Below are positions 1 through 9,227 of a stretch of 63,978 nt of DNA, piece by piece. The stretch spans positions 1 to 63,978 of the forward strand of contig CALWMV010000004.1 in assembly GCA_944382125.1 (NCBI GenBank), in the 5' to 3' direction. Source of the DNA: an uncultured Lachnospiraceae bacterium. Its GTDB lineage: Bacteria > Bacillota > Clostridia > Lachnospirales > Lachnospiraceae. Within the stretch, counting starts at the first letter, position 1. Each line of letters begins with the position of its first letter. The position numbers were made by a program, and so were the translations under genes. Below the pieces are notes generated by a model. The model saw nothing but the letters and a program-made list of their open reading frames with translations, had not been told where the DNA came from and did not search any database.

Positions 1-293
<293 letters not shown>

Positions 294-337
294 GCATTGC
301 TTCTTTTCATAGGTATGTGATTTAAATAGGTAAATTT

Positions 338-369
338 AACAGACTGTCGTTTGACAGTCTGTTTTTTTA
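338..369 (+). terminator. Rho-independent terminator of the rRNA operon
   Basis: AACAGACTGTC (338-348) pairs with GACAGTCTGTT (353-363) across a four-base loop, and the descending arm runs into a run of seven T. This is a strong intrinsic terminator directly after 23S, so the rRNA transcript appears to end here without a 5S gene. Confidence 0.9.
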
Positions 370-519
370 TATCAAATTCGATGGCCATGATTTCGGGGAA
401 ATCAACTGGGGGATTATTCCGGTAAAAATATGAAAGCGTCAAAGCCTTGGACCTAGGAAATCTCTGGGACAACTTTTTTCGTGTAGAAAATTTCCCGTTT
501 TTTTTGGACAGTTTTACGG

Positions 520-549
520 TTGACTCTTTATCCTTATGCTTTATATAAT
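520..549 (+). promoter_or_regulatory. Sigma-A-type promoter of the surface-protein operon
   Basis: TTGACT (520-525) and TATAAT (544-549) are separated by 18 bases, which predicts a start near 557 and a leader of about 70 bases. It is the only good promoter seen between the rRNA terminator and the first coding region. Apart from the terminator and this promoter, the gene-free stretch 294-628 shows nothing recognisable; in particular it holds no 5S rRNA or tRNA. Confidence 0.7.
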
Positions 550-628
550 AAGGTCACTATTCTACGAGGCTTAAGCCTTATCTATTTTTCAGGCAGAGTT
601 CTTCTGCAGTTTTCCAAGGAGGTTTTTG

Positions 629-2206
629 ATGTTTTTTAAACGGTTTTCCGGGGCCGGGCCTGGTCTTATGCCAAGCTTACGTACCCTGAATCTTTTCTTT
701 TCTCTTTTAATTCTGAGCTTTCTTATTATTTCTATTTCAAACTCTTTTTTCACCTTTAATGTTTATGCATCGGATGTAAGTCTGAAGGTTTCTTCGAGTC
801 CTGATGATATGATCCTCGAAAAAAACCTTGATGGAGAGCTGCTGTTCAGAAGCAGGAACTTCATGCCGGGATATCGCGAAGAAAGGAGCCTGGAGCTTTA
901 CAACAGAGCAAAGAAAGCTGTCTATTACAGATTTATGGCTCCGCAGCTTACGGATGGCAACAGAGCATTGTTTTCAGCCCTTTATCTTAAGGCCAGATAT
1001 GACGACGGCACTATCATCTTTGATGGAAGGCTTTCCGGTGCTGACTTCGTAGGGCGAAGGCTTGAGCCGGATGAGGAGGACAGGCTTTTCCTTGAGCTTT
1101 ATCTTCCCTATGAGACAGGTAATGAAGTGATGGGGATGAATGTCTCTTTTTCATTTAAGGTATGGTTTTCTGATTCCCTTGCAGGCCTTGAAACAGATGA
1201 TGACAGTGAGGCCGGAGACTGGAGCGGCGATCAAGGTGAGGGCAGTCAGGATGGATCCGATGACGATAATGAAGGCTCAGGCTCTCAGGGCTCGGGAGGT
1301 GATCCAGGCCCATCAGGTGATGATGATTATGACGGTGAGTCCGATGGAGATGGCGATGAAGGCTCATCCGGCCAGGAAGGCGGAGATGGGAGCGGAGACT
1401 CAGGCCAGGGCAGCCAGGCTGGATCTGGTAACGATGACGGACAGGGTCCATCCGGCTCAGGAGACTCTGATTATCCCGACGGTTCAGGCGGCTCAGGAGG
1501 ATCTGCAGGAAGCGGAGGTTCAGGCAGCACAGGAGGCACCGGAGGAGGACTTGGCGGAGGAGGAACCATAGTTTTGGGAAGCGGATATGACTTTGGAGGA
1601 GGAACACAGATCGGCAGCACGGATCGGCTTATTATCTCAGATGCCCCTGATTTTTCAAGAACTTCCGGCTATAACGGGGGCAGCTGGATACTGGTCGATG
1701 AGGAAAAGTCCCTGTGGCGTTATAAGCTCTCCTCAGGGGAATTCATAAAATCGGGTTTTGCATTTTTATATAATCCCTATTCAAGCGGAGGCGGCAGATT
1801 CGGATGGTACTATTTTGATGATGAAGGCAATATGGGATTTTCATGGATAAAGACCGAGGGAGATAAATGGTATTTCGGACATGACAGCTCTGACGGTGAT
1901 CTTGGGACCATCAAGACAGGGTGGCATCATGATGTCATAGACAACCGGACTTATTACCTTTCTCCTGCAAACGGCCTTATGCAGACTGGATGGATAAGCA
2001 TAGGAAGCGGAGACCAGACACATATGTATTACTTTGCCACATTGGAAAATACTTACAAACAAAACTGGTTTCTCAATACGAGCCTTGGCAGATGGATATA
2101 TGACATGCTTGGGGACAGGACCTATGGATCCATGTACAGAAATGAAAGGACACCGGACGGAAGGTATGTAAATGGGGATGGAATACTTATTGAAGAAGAT
2201 GGCTAA
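629..2206 (+). CDS. Exported surface protein: TasA-like domain, acidic Gly/Ser/Asp linker, wall-binding-like repeats
   Basis: The ATG at 629 follows AAGGAGG (616-622) with ideal spacing, which favours it over the TTG three bases earlier. The product has 525 residues. Residues about 17-48 form a hydrophobic export signal ending in VYAS. Residues about 50-185 look like a beta-rich domain with a NFMPG...LYN motif, resembling the PG...N motif of the TasA-like protein at 2644. Residues about 189-320 are a low-complexity Gly/Ser/Asp/Glu linker. The C-terminus is rich in aromatic Gly-Trp-Tyr motifs (GWYYFDDEGNM, GLMQTGW) like choline-binding or cell-wall-binding repeats. It is the first gene of the operon and overlaps the signal peptidase gene by 35 bases. 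The wall-anchor role is inferred. Confidence 0.75.
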   Translation: MFFKRFSGAGPGLMPSLRTLNLFFSLLILSFLIISISNSFFTFNVYASDVSLKVSSSPDDMILEKNLDGELLFRSRNFMPGYREERSLELYNRAKKAVYYRFMAPQLTDGNRALFSALYLKARYDDGTIIFDGRLSGADFVGRRLEPDEEDRLFLELYLPYETGNEVMGMNVSFSFKVWFSDSLAGLETDDDSEAGDWSGDQGEGSQDGSDDDNEGSGSQGSGGDPGPSGDDDYDGESDGDGDEGSSGQEGGDGSGDSGQGSQAGSGNDDGQGPSGSGDSDYPDGSGGSGGSAGSGGSGSTGGTGGGLGGGGTIVLGSGYDFGGGTQIGSTDRLIISDAPDFSRTSGYNGGSWILVDEEKSLWRYKLSSGEFIKSGFAFLYNPYSSGGGRFGWYYFDDEGNMGFSWIKTEGDKWYFGHDSSDGDLGTIKTGWHHDVIDNRTYYLSPANGLMQTGWISIGSGDQTHMYYFATLENTYKQNWFLNTSLGRWIYDMLGDRTYGSMYRNERTPDGRYVNGDGILIEEDG

Positions 2207-2624
2207 ACTGATCCTGCTTCTTCTGGAGACGCTTCTTGACATAGGGCTTCTTTTTTCACTGTGTCTGGCTCTGATGGGGATATGTACGGCAGTGATGGAA
2301 TCCTGTACTGGTGAGCCCTGCTTCTTTTTGGGATATAAGATAGTGCATATCTCCAGCAGCTCGATGGAGAATGCCATAGGAAAGGGAGATCTGGTCCTGA
2401 TCAGGGAGGTAGATGAGATTGAGGTGAGTCCTGGAGATGTGATCTTCTTTCGCAGGAAAGGAGGCTATGCTGTACACAGATTTATCGGCATAGATGAAAA
2501 AAGAAGGGCTGCAGGAGAAGAAGGATATATGGTAACAAAGGGAGACAACAACAATATTGCTGATGTGGACAGACTGGCTCCTGAGGATCTGTTGGGGAAA
2601 GTCGTCATGAACATCGGGATATAA
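2172..2624 (+). CDS. sipW: SipW-type signal peptidase I
   Basis: This is a membrane signal peptidase of the ER/SipW type, expected to cleave the leader peptides of the neighbouring TasA-like proteins. Residues about 10-45 form one or two hydrophobic segments. The catalytic serine is Ser64 in the SSSSME motif. His102 in AVHRF replaces the lysine of ordinary bacterial type I peptidases, and KGDNN (Asp125) matches the conserved Asp region. At 150 residues it is short and ends just after the catalytic fold, without the C-terminal membrane segment common in SipW proteins. The ATG at 2172 has GGAAGG seven bases upstream; ATGs at 2178 and 2199 are alternatives. Translation is probably coupled to the upstream gene. 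Confidence 0.85.
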   Translation: MGMEYLLKKMAKLILLLLETLLDIGLLFSLCLALMGICTAVMESCTGEPCFFLGYKIVHISSSSMENAIGKGDLVLIREVDEIEVSPGDVIFFRRKGGYAVHRFIGIDEKRRAAGEEGYMVTKGDNNNIADVDRLAPEDLLGKVVMNIGI

Positions 2625-2643
2625 TCGATCAGAAGGAAATCAT

Positions 2644-3342
2644 ATGCATAGGATAAAAATAAATTTAATAAAAAAAGTGACGCTTTTGGCTGCTGCGGCT
2701 GCTGCGATCTATGGGATATCGACGGCTGCTTCAGCATTCTGGACTGATAACATAGATACCGGATCGACGGTCGCTGCCCTCGAGATAGGGATCGAATACG
2801 AGGAAGGAGAGCTTAAGATAGAGGATGGAGACGGATTCCTGCCGGGAGATATGAAGTCCTTTGATTTTAAAGTCAGAAATACGGGGGATATATCGGCGGA
2901 TATAAGACCGGTGATAACCATAAGCTGTGATACCACGATGACCATAGGAGGAGCAGAATACCTGCTTTGTAATGATGAAGGTGAACTGCTGAAAGATCAT
3001 GACGTCACCTATTATCTTTCCGGAAGAGAGGTGGGTGATATGGAAGGCACGGCCTATGACAGGGCAGTATACAGCAGGAAGGCAGTAAACACCCTTTATG
3101 GCAATGTACATAAAGATGAGACACTGGACTTAGATGCAGAAAGCGGAGCCCTCATAAATGAAAGGGAATTTCTGTATCAGCTCAAGCTCTCTGAGGACTG
3201 CGGCAATGAATTTATGGGCTCGGGAGCTGAGGTGAGCGTGGACACACTGGCGGTACAGCACAGATTTTCCGAAAACAGGACAGGAGAGCTGCTGGATGAT
3301 CTGTGGGAAGAACATAAAGCCTCTTCATCAGATGCTTCATAA
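2644..3342 (+). CDS. TasA/camelysin-like SipW-dependent surface protein
   Basis: The product has 232 residues. A short basic N-terminus and Ala-rich hydrophobic core end in ASAFWTDN, the typical start of SipW-processed proteins (compare the AFFTD of the next gene). The mature part is beta-rich and contains FLPGDMKSFDFKVRNTG, the PG...NTG signature of TasA/CalY-like fibre or matrix proteins. The gene starts 19 bases after the signal peptidase gene, which supports it being a substrate. The family is recognised from sequence style; a matrix or fibre function is inferred from TasA of Bacillus. Confidence 0.75.
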   Translation: MHRIKINLIKKVTLLAAAAAAIYGISTAASAFWTDNIDTGSTVAALEIGIEYEEGELKIEDGDGFLPGDMKSFDFKVRNTGDISADIRPVITISCDTTMTIGGAEYLLCNDEGELLKDHDVTYYLSGREVGDMEGTAYDRAVYSRKAVNTLYGNVHKDETLDLDAESGALINEREFLYQLKLSEDCGNEFMGSGAEVSVDTLAVQHRFSENRTGELLDDLWEEHKASSSDAS

Positions 3343-3366
3343 GCAGGAAAAGGAGCCCGAAAGCAT

Positions 3367-4344
3367 ATGAAAAAACATATCATAAAGATCTTTATTATTG
3401 CTGCGGCCCTTATGACTGCGGGAGCAGCCGGAGCCTCTGCATTTTTTACAGATATGGAATCATACGGCAGTGATACGGTAAAAACAGGAGAGCTGCTTTT
3501 TTCCTTTCCTGATGACAGTAAGCCTGAAGGAGGAAAGGATAAGGACTTTTCGATAGTTGCAGACCTGGGAGACCATGGAGACAGACTCACTCCCTATAAG
3601 GAGGGAGAGGATATCGAGATCAGCTTCAGGGCTTATCTGGGCGGAGACGTACCGGCTATAGTGGTGCCGAGACTGGAGGTCATTACCGAAGGTATCGGAG
3701 AAGATGGTCTTATAAGGATATTTCTGGTAGGCGAGGATGGGTCTGAAGCAGAGCTCGGGACTATAAAAGGAACAGAAGGAAGTTCGTTTTTCTATGGACG
3801 GCCATCTGTCATGGAACCTGATTCAGAAAAGGTATTCAAATACAGGATACATGTGGAGAAGCTTTCAGATGAGCAGATACCCAGGATAGATTTTGATTTT
3901 TCGATAGCAGCCTCTCAGCTGAAAAGTAATGAGGAGCTTGTATCCGGGGGTGCATCCGGAGAGATGGTATATGAGGATATAAAGGAAGATCATGACGGAG
4001 AAGAGTCAGGGATAAATGGGTTTACGTCTTATACGGATCTGGAGGATGCGGTAGATGAAAATGGAGAATATATACCGGATTCTGCCCTCAGGAAAACGGT
4101 GGTAAGACTGACTCCGAATATAATCGAGCACGGCTCAGGGGGAGAAAGGATACGGTGGTATAAGGTCCATGGAGCAGACAGGGAGATCATTGAGCCTGGA
4201 AAGGACGGAGCACTGATACTTATGCTGGGAGAGAAGAATATCCATTATTCCTTTGAGTATGAGATATCAAATGAGGCAGGCGTCATAGTATCGGATCCGG
4301 TAAGCTTCATATATGAGGATGGCACGGTAAAACAGGCAAGATAG
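3367..4344 (+). CDS. TasA-like SipW-dependent surface protein, larger paralogue
   Basis: The product has 325 residues. Its N-terminus (MKKHIIKIFIIAAALM...) ends in ASAFFTDME, again the SipW-type cleavage context. The first two thirds are beta-rich and acidic. A distinct C-terminal part from about residue 215 contains ALRKTVVRLTPNIIEHGSGG and may be a second domain. It lies 24 bases after its paralogue and is followed by the next gene after 18 bases. It is probably a second structural or minor subunit, by analogy with TasA/TapA-type pairs. I do not recognise the C-terminal part. Confidence 0.65.
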   Translation: MKKHIIKIFIIAAALMTAGAAGASAFFTDMESYGSDTVKTGELLFSFPDDSKPEGGKDKDFSIVADLGDHGDRLTPYKEGEDIEISFRAYLGGDVPAIVVPRLEVITEGIGEDGLIRIFLVGEDGSEAELGTIKGTEGSSFFYGRPSVMEPDSEKVFKYRIHVEKLSDEQIPRIDFDFSIAASQLKSNEELVSGGASGEMVYEDIKEDHDGEESGINGFTSYTDLEDAVDENGEYIPDSALRKTVVRLTPNIIEHGSGGERIRWYKVHGADREIIEPGKDGALILMLGEKNIHYSFEYEISNEAGVIVSDPVSFIYEDGTVKQAR

Positions 4345-4362
4345 TTGCATCGAGGAGGAGAA

Positions 4363-5502
4363 ATGAGATCGCAGAGGATCGGAATCATGGCTGTAATGCT
4401 TTTGATCACAATAACAGCCATGACATATACGGAGGCAAGGGCCTCACAGCCCGGAAGCTTCATGCGGGTAGGAAGTCATGTAAGTAATCTTACCTCAGTG
4501 GATGGGGAGGAGATAAGCTTTGAGCCCGTCTATTCACCAAAGACCTACAGCATGATATATGATGCCAACGGAGGTATCTTTTCGGATGGAGAAGACAGCT
4601 TGAAGAGCAGTGTGGTTTACAATGACGGAAGCAGGATATATGACAGCCTGAATACGGAAGGCGGTCATACAAAAGAGAACAAAAGCTTTATCACTCTTCC
4701 CGAAGAGCCGGTATATGAGGAACATAGCTTTATATGCTGGTATCTGGAGGGCAATGATGTACCGGATGATCCGGGACCTGATGACGGAGTGATCATAAAA
4801 AATGGAAGCAGATATATGATAGCCAATGATGAGCCTGAGGATCTGGAAAAAACAAGGCATACTTCGGACGGAAGCACGATAGCCGTTGCCTTATGGAGGG
4901 CCAATGATTTTTCCTATGATGACGGCAATGAAGCAGACCCGGGCTTTGACGGAGGCGGACAGGGTGATGAAGACGATGGATGGACTCCGCTTCCGGGAGA
5001 AGATGAAGGCTCCGGTGAAGATGAAGGAGAAGAAGGGGGAAACCCCGATGAAGACGGCGATGGAGATGATGAAGGACCGGACGGCGGCGGGGATGATGGC
5101 CCCGGAGGAAGCGGGAGCCAAAGCAGCACGGATCTTTGGGATGAAGGCCATGTCAATAATCATGCGGTTGAATTCGTCGAGGGCTATGAGGATAAGGCTG
5201 CCTATGAAAGCAGGTTCGGAGATATAAAGTATCAGTACAGAAGGATAGTATTCAATGCTGAAACTGAATTTGCCGGAGGCTACAGCTGGTTCAGGAAAAA
5301 AGCCGGAGAAGACGGATATGAGAGCCTTGGTTCCGGAGAAGAGACATATAAGGCAGACAGACTTACCAGAGAGGATGACGGAGATATCTACAGATGTGAG
5401 GTGGATATGGGGATGAATGGTGAGAAGCTCATATATGAGACTGCCATAAGTGTATACTGGCTTCCCGCCATAGATGGCATAGAGACAGAAATATTGGCAT
5501 GA
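4363..5502 (+). CDS. Secreted protein with InlB-type repeat motif, acidic linker and Ig-like end
   Basis: The ATG at 4363 is chosen because GAGGAGG (4351-4357) sits just upstream; a TTG at 4345 would place this site inside the gene. The 379-residue product has a signal peptide (residues about 5-27, ending EARAS). Next comes a Listeria-Bacteroides/InlB-like stretch (MIYDANGGIFSDG ... PVYEEHSFICWY, about 58-130). An Asp/Glu/Gly-rich linker follows (about 185-255). The final 110 residues look like an Ig-like domain (YSWFRKK ... GDIYRCEV). There is no LPXTG motif or membrane anchor. It is probably secreted or held non-covalently with the TasA-like proteins. Confidence 0.65.
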   Translation: MRSQRIGIMAVMLLITITAMTYTEARASQPGSFMRVGSHVSNLTSVDGEEISFEPVYSPKTYSMIYDANGGIFSDGEDSLKSSVVYNDGSRIYDSLNTEGGHTKENKSFITLPEEPVYEEHSFICWYLEGNDVPDDPGPDDGVIIKNGSRYMIANDEPEDLEKTRHTSDGSTIAVALWRANDFSYDDGNEADPGFDGGGQGDEDDGWTPLPGEDEGSGEDEGEEGGNPDEDGDGDDEGPDGGGDDGPGGSGSQSSTDLWDEGHVNNHAVEFVEGYEDKAAYESRFGDIKYQYRRIVFNAETEFAGGYSWFRKKAGEDGYESLGSGEETYKADRLTREDDGDIYRCEVDMGMNGEKLIYETAISVYWLPAIDGIETEILA

Positions 5503-5609
5503 TAAATCAGGCAGGCTTTTAAGATGTGACATGATCCAGAGAAGTGGAATATGAAGAAAAGACGGTATGACCAAGAAAGGACCGATACAATGAAGAAAGG
5601 AATAAATAA

Positions 5610-7100
5610 ATGAAATATGATTTCAGGCCCGTGGGTGTGGCAGCATTTCTGCTTGCCGCCCTTGCTGCAGCGATCTTTATGATCCTGGAGGATGCGAGAT
5701 CAGTCTATGTAGCCGGAGCAGCCCAGATATCTACAGCATCTGCCGCTTCCACGGTCTCGCAGCTAATAAGCGGCACAGCAAATGAAGAAACGGAGGCCGG
5801 AGAGGACGATATACAGAAAGATCCGGAGGATGCGGTCTATGAGTTTCTTATCGAGGACGAATATACGGATATTGTGTGGGATGGATTTTTTGAGCTATAT
5901 CCTCAGTATGCGGACGTGGAGGGCCAGGGGCTGAGAAAAGATTATGAGATGATGTTCCTGCCTTATTATTCTCAGACCTTATCAGCTGAGGAGCTTGAGG
6001 AGCATGGGATAGGGAAAGCTGATGAAGGATCCGGAGGGATCCAGGATAGGGAAGCGGTCTTCGGCGGCTGGGAGATAGCTTTTTTTGACGAAGCCCAGGA
6101 GGCCTATGTGAGCATGGGAGTTTATGCCTGTGCAAGGATCATCAATGAAGAGACGGACGGGGCTATGGTAGATAATCAGTACAGGTGGTTTGCCTTCAAT
6201 GAACCTGAGTCATCGACCTTTTATCCCAGCTTCAGTAAGCATGAGCTGAGTGCTTCGGTAATAAACGGGGATACTCTCAGGATACACATAAAGGTGGATG
6301 TGACTGACAGTTCAGGAGGAACCTATCTTTTCGTTACATACCAACTCCATACGGAGGACCAGAGGATAAACAATGGTCTGTTTCTTCAGCCCTTTTATAA
6401 TCAGAACAATGATGACCCCAATGAACCGAGGGTGGGGACAGTTACCTATAACAAATATACCAATATAGGAAGCAGCTCTCCCGGACGAAGTCTGGAGATC
6501 GATGCATACTGGGATATCAGCGGAGAGGACCTTGAGAAATTCATGGAGGATCTTAACGGCAATACCCTTTACTGGGCCTGCGGTTCCTCCGGCTATGGCA
6601 GCAACAGCATACATACGGGTTCCATCAGCGTATCCAATCTTGCAAATGCAGCAGCCCAGGCCTCCTGCAGCCATGCGTCAAAAAAGTATACCCAGATAAG
6701 CGGAGATACATCAAAGCATAAGGTCAGCTGCGCTTCCTGCGGCACTGACCTGGGGACCTCTGTCCATCAGAAGGACGGCAATGGCAGATGTTCACTTTGC
6801 GGGTATGTATTTACGGTAAGCGGAAAGCTCATATATGTGCTTAACGGAAGGACAGAGTTGGAAAGTTATACGGCCGATCCGGGAAGCAGGCTGAAGCCGA
6901 AGAGCTTTACAGGATACAGGCAGCCAGGGGAGGTCGCAGTGCCTTCAAACGGAGGAGATATAAGGATAACATATGAGCCTGTGAGCTACAGCCTCAGGCT
7001 GGGCACACAGACTCATACGCTCAGATATGATGATAGATTCATGCTTCCGGAGATAGAGAAAAAGGGACATATACATGAAGGCTATCATTTTGTGTCGTAG
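5610..7100 (+). CDS. Large exported protein with Cys/His motifs, ending inside an InlB-like repeat
   Basis: The product has 496 residues. An N-terminal signal or anchor (residues about 8-28) is followed by a central beta-rich region I do not recognise. A Cys/His cluster comes next (CSH ... HKVSCASCG ... H ... CSLCGY, near 347-396) that could bind zinc. The C-terminus [24 protein letters not shown] reads as the beginning of an InlB-type repeat, where ...GYxFxGW would normally continue. The stop at 7098-7100 lies 16 bases inside the convergent uvrB gene. This suggests loss of the original 3' end, perhaps with trailing repeats or an anchor. It is the last gene of the surface operon. Confidence 0.6.
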   Translation: MKYDFRPVGVAAFLLAALAAAIFMILEDARSVYVAGAAQISTASAASTVSQLISGTANEETEAGEDDIQKDPEDAVYEFLIEDEYTDIVWDGFFELYPQYADVEGQGLRKDYEMMFLPYYSQTLSAEELEEHGIGKADEGSGGIQDREAVFGGWEIAFFDEAQEAYVSMGVYACARIINEETDGAMVDNQYRWFAFNEPESSTFYPSFSKHELSASVINGDTLRIHIKVDVTDSSGGTYLFVTYQLHTEDQRINNGLFLQPFYNQNNDDPNEPRVGTVTYNKYTNIGSSSPGRSLEIDAYWDISGEDLEKFMEDLNGNTLYWACGSSGYGSNSIHTGSISVSNLANAAAQASCSHASKKYTQISGDTSKHKVSCASCGTDLGTSVHQKDGNGRCSLCGYVFTVSGKLIYVLNGRTELESYTADPGSRLKPKSFTGYRQPGEVAVPSNGGDIRITYEPVSYSLRLGTQTHTLRYDDRFMLPEIEKKGHIHEGYHFVS

Positions 7101-9070
7101 ATCAGCTTTCTGACCTCGATAAGCCTGTCCCTTATGACTGCAGCCTCTTCAAAGTTAAGCTCTGCAGCGCAGACACGCATCCGCTTGTTCAGCTCCTTCT
7201 CCAGAGCCATAAGCTCCTTCTCATTCATGGACTCAGGATCCTTTGAATGCCTTCCGCTGTCATCCTCGGCTGACTTCGAGATCATGATCAGATCCCTTAC
7301 GGCCTTGTTTATGCTCCTTGGAGTTATTCCGTGAGCCTTGTTATATTCATCCTGTACGCGGCGGCGGCGGTTGGTCTCGTCCATGGCCTTCTGCATGGAT
7401 TCGGTGATGGTATCGGCATACATAATGACATGGCCGTCAACATTTCTTGCAGCCCTGCCTATGGTCTGGATAAGGGAGGTCTCGCTCCTCAGGAAGCCTT
7501 CCTTATCGGCATCAAGTATGGCTATGAGAGAGACCTCAGGTATATCGAGACCCTCCCTGAGAAGATTGATGCCTATCAGTACATCGAAAACATCAAGACG
7601 CAGATCACGTATTATCTGGCTTCGCTCAAGGGTATCTATATCCGAATGGAGATATCGGACCCTGATTCCTATATCCTGCATATATTTGGTAAGATCCTCG
7701 GCCATATGTTTGGTAAGAGTGGTTACAAGGACCTTGGATCCCTTTTCTGTTTCCTTTCGGATCTCAGAGATCAGATCATCGATCTGGCCCTTGACCGGAC
7801 GGACCTCGACTCTGGGATCAAGAAGTCCGGTGGGCCTGATTATCTGCTCGGCCCGCAGCAGTTCATGCTCCTCCTCATATACATTGGGAGTTGCTGATAC
7901 AAAAAGCATCTGATCTATCTTGGATTCAAATTCTTCAAAATTGAGGGGCCTGTTATCAAGAGCAGAGGGCAGGCGGAAGCCATAGTCAACAAGGGTGGTC
8001 TTGCGGCTGTGGTCACCTGCATACATGCCTCTTACCTGAGGCAGGGTTATATGGGACTCATCGACTATGATCAGGAAATCCTTGGGGAAATAGTCTATCA
8101 GTGTATAAGGGGGCTCTCCCGCAGCAGTTCCGGAAAGATGCCGGGAATAGTTTTCTATGCCCGAGCAGAAGCCTGTCTCACGCAGCATCTCCACATCAAA
8201 GCTGGTACGCTCTGATATCCTTTGGGCTTCTATGAGCTTATCCTCGGATCTGAAATATTCCACACGCTCATCCATCTCCTTTAGGATATCCCTGCAGGCC
8301 CTTTCCAGCTTATCCTTTGGAACCACATAATGGGAGGCAGGAAAGATGATGCAGTGATTGAGGGAAGCCTTTACATGTCCCGTTACGGAATCTATGGAGG
8401 TTATCCTGTCTATCTCATCCCCGAAGAATTCTATCCTGTAGGCCTCCCCTCCTGAATAAGAGGGATATATCTCCAGCACATCCCCGTGCACACGGAAGGA
8501 GCCTCTTTTGAAGTCCATTTCATTGCGGGAGTACTGCATATCCACAAGCCTTCGGAGTATCTCGTCCCTGTCATAGCACTGACCGGGGCGGAGAGAAACA
8601 GTCATCTTTTTATAATCTATGGGAGAGCCAAGGCCGTAGATACATGACACGGAAGCTACGATGATGACATCATCCCGCTCAGAGAGAGCTGCAGTGGCCG
8701 AATGGCGCAGCTTGTCTATCTCATCATTGATATCTGAATCCTTTTCTATATATGTATCAGTTGAGGGAACATAGGCCTCAGGCTGATAATAATCATAATA
8801 GGAGACGAAGTATTCCACCGCATTATTGGGGAAGAATTCCTTCATCTCGGAATAAAGCTGGGCAGCCAGGGTCTTGTTATGGGCCATGATAAGAGTCGGA
8901 TTTCCAAGCTCCTTTATAACATTGGCCATGGTAAAGGTCTTGCCGGAACCTGTGGCTCCAAGCAGGGTCTCAAACTGATTACCTTTTTTAAAGCCTTCTA
9001 CCAGGTCTGCTATCGCCTTGGGCTGATCCCCCATGGGCTGAAATTCTGATACTAGATCGAAATTTGCCAT
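7085..9070 (-). CDS. uvrB: UvrABC excinuclease subunit B
   Basis: UvrB is the DNA damage-verifying helicase-like subunit of nucleotide excision repair. It is loaded by UvrA and recruits UvrC. The 661-residue product has the Walker A motif GATGSGKT (about 38-45), the beta-hairpin region [12 protein letters not shown], helicase motifs including QTIGRAARN, and the C-terminal UVR domain (LEKELNKRM...[10 protein letters not shown]) that contacts UvrC. The length is normal. uvrA is not adjacent but lies at 42517. The 3' end overlaps the surface operon's last gene tail to tail. Confidence 0.98.
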   Translation of the reverse strand: MANFDLVSEFQPMGDQPKAIADLVEGFKKGNQFETLLGATGSGKTFTMANVIKELGNPTLIMAHNKTLAAQLYSEMKEFFPNNAVEYFVSYYDYYQPEAYVPSTDTYIEKDSDINDEIDKLRHSATAALSERDDVIIVASVSCIYGLGSPIDYKKMTVSLRPGQCYDRDEILRRLVDMQYSRNEMDFKRGSFRVHGDVLEIYPSYSGGEAYRIEFFGDEIDRITSIDSVTGHVKASLNHCIIFPASHYVVPKDKLERACRDILKEMDERVEYFRSEDKLIEAQRISERTSFDVEMLRETGFCSGIENYSRHLSGTAAGEPPYTLIDYFPKDFLIIVDESHITLPQVRGMYAGDHSRKTTLVDYGFRLPSALDNRPLNFEEFESKIDQMLFVSATPNVYEEEHELLRAEQIIRPTGLLDPRVEVRPVKGQIDDLISEIRKETEKGSKVLVTTLTKHMAEDLTKYMQDIGIRVRYLHSDIDTLERSQIIRDLRLDVFDVLIGINLLREGLDIPEVSLIAILDADKEGFLRSETSLIQTIGRAARNVDGHVIMYADTITESMQKAMDETNRRRRVQDEYNKAHGITPRSINKAVRDLIMISKSAEDDSGRHSKDPESMNEKELMALEKELNKRMRVCAAELNFEEAAVIRDRLIEVRKLIYDTK

Positions 9071-9104
9071 ATGCTCTGCTCCTTATCTAAGATCCGGTGT
9101 CCTC

Positions 9105-9134
9105 ATTATATGCATATTCTTATCGAAAAATCAA
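9105..9134 (-). promoter_or_regulatory. Promoter of uvrB
   Basis: Read on the minus strand, TTGATT (9134-9129) and TATAAT (9110-9105) are 18 bases apart, ending about 35 bases before the uvrB start codon. No clear LexA box was seen here. Confidence 0.6.
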
Positions 9135-9140
9135 AGCATT

Positions 9141-9157
9141 TATGATAGAATATCATA
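9141..9157. repeat. 17-bp palindrome between divergent uvrB and gpmI
   Basis: TATGATA-GAA-TATCATA is a perfect inverted repeat with seven-base arms. It overlaps a possible gpmI -10 element (TAGAAT at 9146-9151) and lies just upstream of the uvrB -35. It could be an operator for either gene or chance AT-rich symmetry. Confidence 0.4.
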
Positions 9158-9227
9158 GGTGTGTTCGGATCTGGACAAGATCAGATCCTTAACCGTTATA
9201 TAATGAAAGGAAGGTTGACTTAAGGAT

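Noticed and set aside
294..628. A 5S rRNA or tRNA after 23S
   Set aside because: No 5S-like sequence or cloverleaf could be found; only a terminator and a promoter are seen.
1140..1607. Two frames (143 and 150 codons) over the Gly/Ser/Asp linker
   Set aside because: These are low-complexity shadows produced by the repetitive linker DNA of the real gene.
4891..5574. A 227-codon minus-strand frame over the acidic linker of the surface gene
   Set aside because: It is a shadow of the Gly/Asp-rich coding sequence, with no ribosome binding site or domain.
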